Assembly (NCBI GenBank): GCA_019420545.1
Contig: JAHZGZ010000147.1
Coordinates: 3,543-10,567 of the forward strand
DNA: 7,025 nucleotides
Reading direction: 5' to 3'
Source: Bacteroidales bacterium
GTDB taxonomy: Bacteria > Bacteroidota > Bacteroidia > Bacteroidales > Muribaculaceae
A program made the position numbers and the translations under genes. Positions 6,291-7,025 of this stretch are shown here, piece after piece (the first letter of the stretch is position 1; the number at the start of each line of letters is the position of its first letter). Below the pieces are notes generated by a model. That model was not told where the DNA came from. It did not search any database and worked only from the letters and a program-made list of their open reading frames with translations.

Positions 6291-7025
6291 ATGGCCGGAA
6301 TATATGTACATATCCCCTACTGCCACTCAAAGTGTGCCTACTGCGATTTTTACTCGACTCCGAAAGGCCCCGACCGCAGAAAATTCGTCGAGTCCCTTAC
6401 CCGCGAGTGGAAGATGCGCCGGCATGAAACGGGGCATGAGACGGTACGCACAATATATCTTGGTGGAGGCACACCCTCAATCCTCTCAGCCGAGGAACTG
6501 AGCGCCATAACCGCGCCGCTCCCGAAAGAGAACATAGAGGAATTTACAATCGAGGCAAACCCCGAGGATGTAAACCGGGACCTGGTGCGGAATATAATAT
6601 CTCTCGGTATCAACCGTGTGAGCATCGGCGTGCAGTCGTTGCACGACAGCGAGCTTCATGCGGTAAGGCGCCGGCATACGGCGCAAGAGGCGCTTGACGC
6701 CATCCGTACACTACATGAAGTCGGAATCACCAACGTCAGCGCCGACCTTATCTACGGCCTGCCCGGGCAAACACTTTCAACATGGCGCGACTCTCTCGAA
6801 CGGCTGATCGGGAGCGGGATCACACACCTGTCGGCATATGCGCTTTCGTACGAGCCGGGGACGCGCCTGTATGCGATGCTTCAGGCGGGGAAAATCACGG
6901 AAGCGCCTCAGGAGCTGTCGGAAGAGATGTACATGACGCTATGCGCCACCGCCTCAGCGGCAGGATTCACCCATTACGAAATTTCAAATTTCTCCAAGCC
7001 TGGCTTGGAAAGTCGCCACAACCTC
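6291..7025 (+). CDS. hemW: Radical SAM haem chaperone HemW, N-terminal 245 residues (cut by right edge)
   Basis: HemW-type proteins are cytosolic radical SAM proteins that bind haem and deliver it to haemoproteins. They are often mis-annotated as oxygen-independent coproporphyrinogen oxidase. The start MAGIYVHIPYC leads into C11-x3-C15-x2-C18, which binds the 4Fe-4S cluster. The next residues are Asp-Phe, the HemW pattern, rather than the fourth cysteine of true HemN. Further family marks are GGGTPS (58-63, SAM contact), EANPED, SIGVQS (111-116), RRRH near 126, GLPGQT (156-161), SAYALSYEPGT, and HYEISNFSKPG running into SRHNL at the edge. The frame is open to 7025; full proteins are about 370-400 residues, so the C-terminal HemN-like domain is missing. 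It lies 32 bp after the AddB-like gene with no Shine-Dalgarno and no visible promoter, so it probably belongs to the same operon. Confidence 0.94.
   Translation, partial: MAGIYVHIPYCHSKCAYCDFYSTPKGPDRRKFVESLTREWKMRRHETGHETVRTIYLGGGTPSILSAEELSAITAPLPKENIEEFTIEANPEDVNRDLVRNIISLGINRVSIGVQSLHDSELHAVRRRHTAQEALDAIRTLHEVGITNVSADLIYGLPGQTLSTWRDSLERLIGSGITHLSAYALSYEPGTRLYAMLQAGKITEAPQELSEEMYMTLCATASAAGFTHYEISNFSKPGLESRHNL

Noticed and set aside
6128..6501. Plus-strand open frames across the addB-hemW junction
   Set aside because: They overlap both real genes in other frames; the 32-bp gap is fully explained as an intergenic spacer.

Overview
The window is an ordinary housekeeping stretch of a Bacteroidota chromosome, most likely order Bacteroidales and possibly Muribaculaceae. 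The evidence is the promoter type (TTTG about 21 bp upstream of TAnnTTTG), the lack of clear Shine-Dalgarno sequences before nearly all genes, and the lineage flavour of the proteins. These include a DnaG with an 'SFSVSKSK' zinc domain, a long-form MetF, a delta' subunit with an 'AANKMLKLIEEP' signature, and an AddB-like nuclease of about 1000 residues without a Walker A motif. The family-level assignment is a guess; the phylum is well supported.

Layout: positions 1-907 on the minus strand hold the first 302 codons of DNA primase (dnaG), cut by the window edge. Positions 908-1047 are an AT-rich divergent intergenic region. It carries a promoter-like element on each strand, a 10-bp direct repeat of the -7 sequence, and a strong imperfect palindrome overlapping the metF -33 element. 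From 1048 to the end, four plus-strand genes follow with gaps of 18, 51 and 32 bp: metF (methylenetetrahydrofolate reductase), holB (DNA polymerase III delta'), an addB-type PD-(D/E)XK nuclease, and hemW (radical SAM haem chaperone), which is cut by the right edge after 245 codons. No terminator or convincing internal promoter is visible in the gaps, so the four genes probably form one operon.

Functionally the window mixes chromosome replication and repair with one-carbon and haem metabolism. DnaG and HolB both act at the replication fork, and the AddB-like protein acts in double-strand-break resection. MetF and HemW are unrelated metabolic or chaperone functions, so co-transcription here looks like housekeeping convenience rather than a dedicated pathway. 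I found no mobile element genes, CRISPR array, RNA gene or toxin-antitoxin pair. The parts most worth a second look are the 908-1047 regulatory region, a Thr-to-Pro change at a normally conserved TOPRIM position in DnaG, and the degenerate nucleotide-binding motifs in the delta' and AddB-like proteins.
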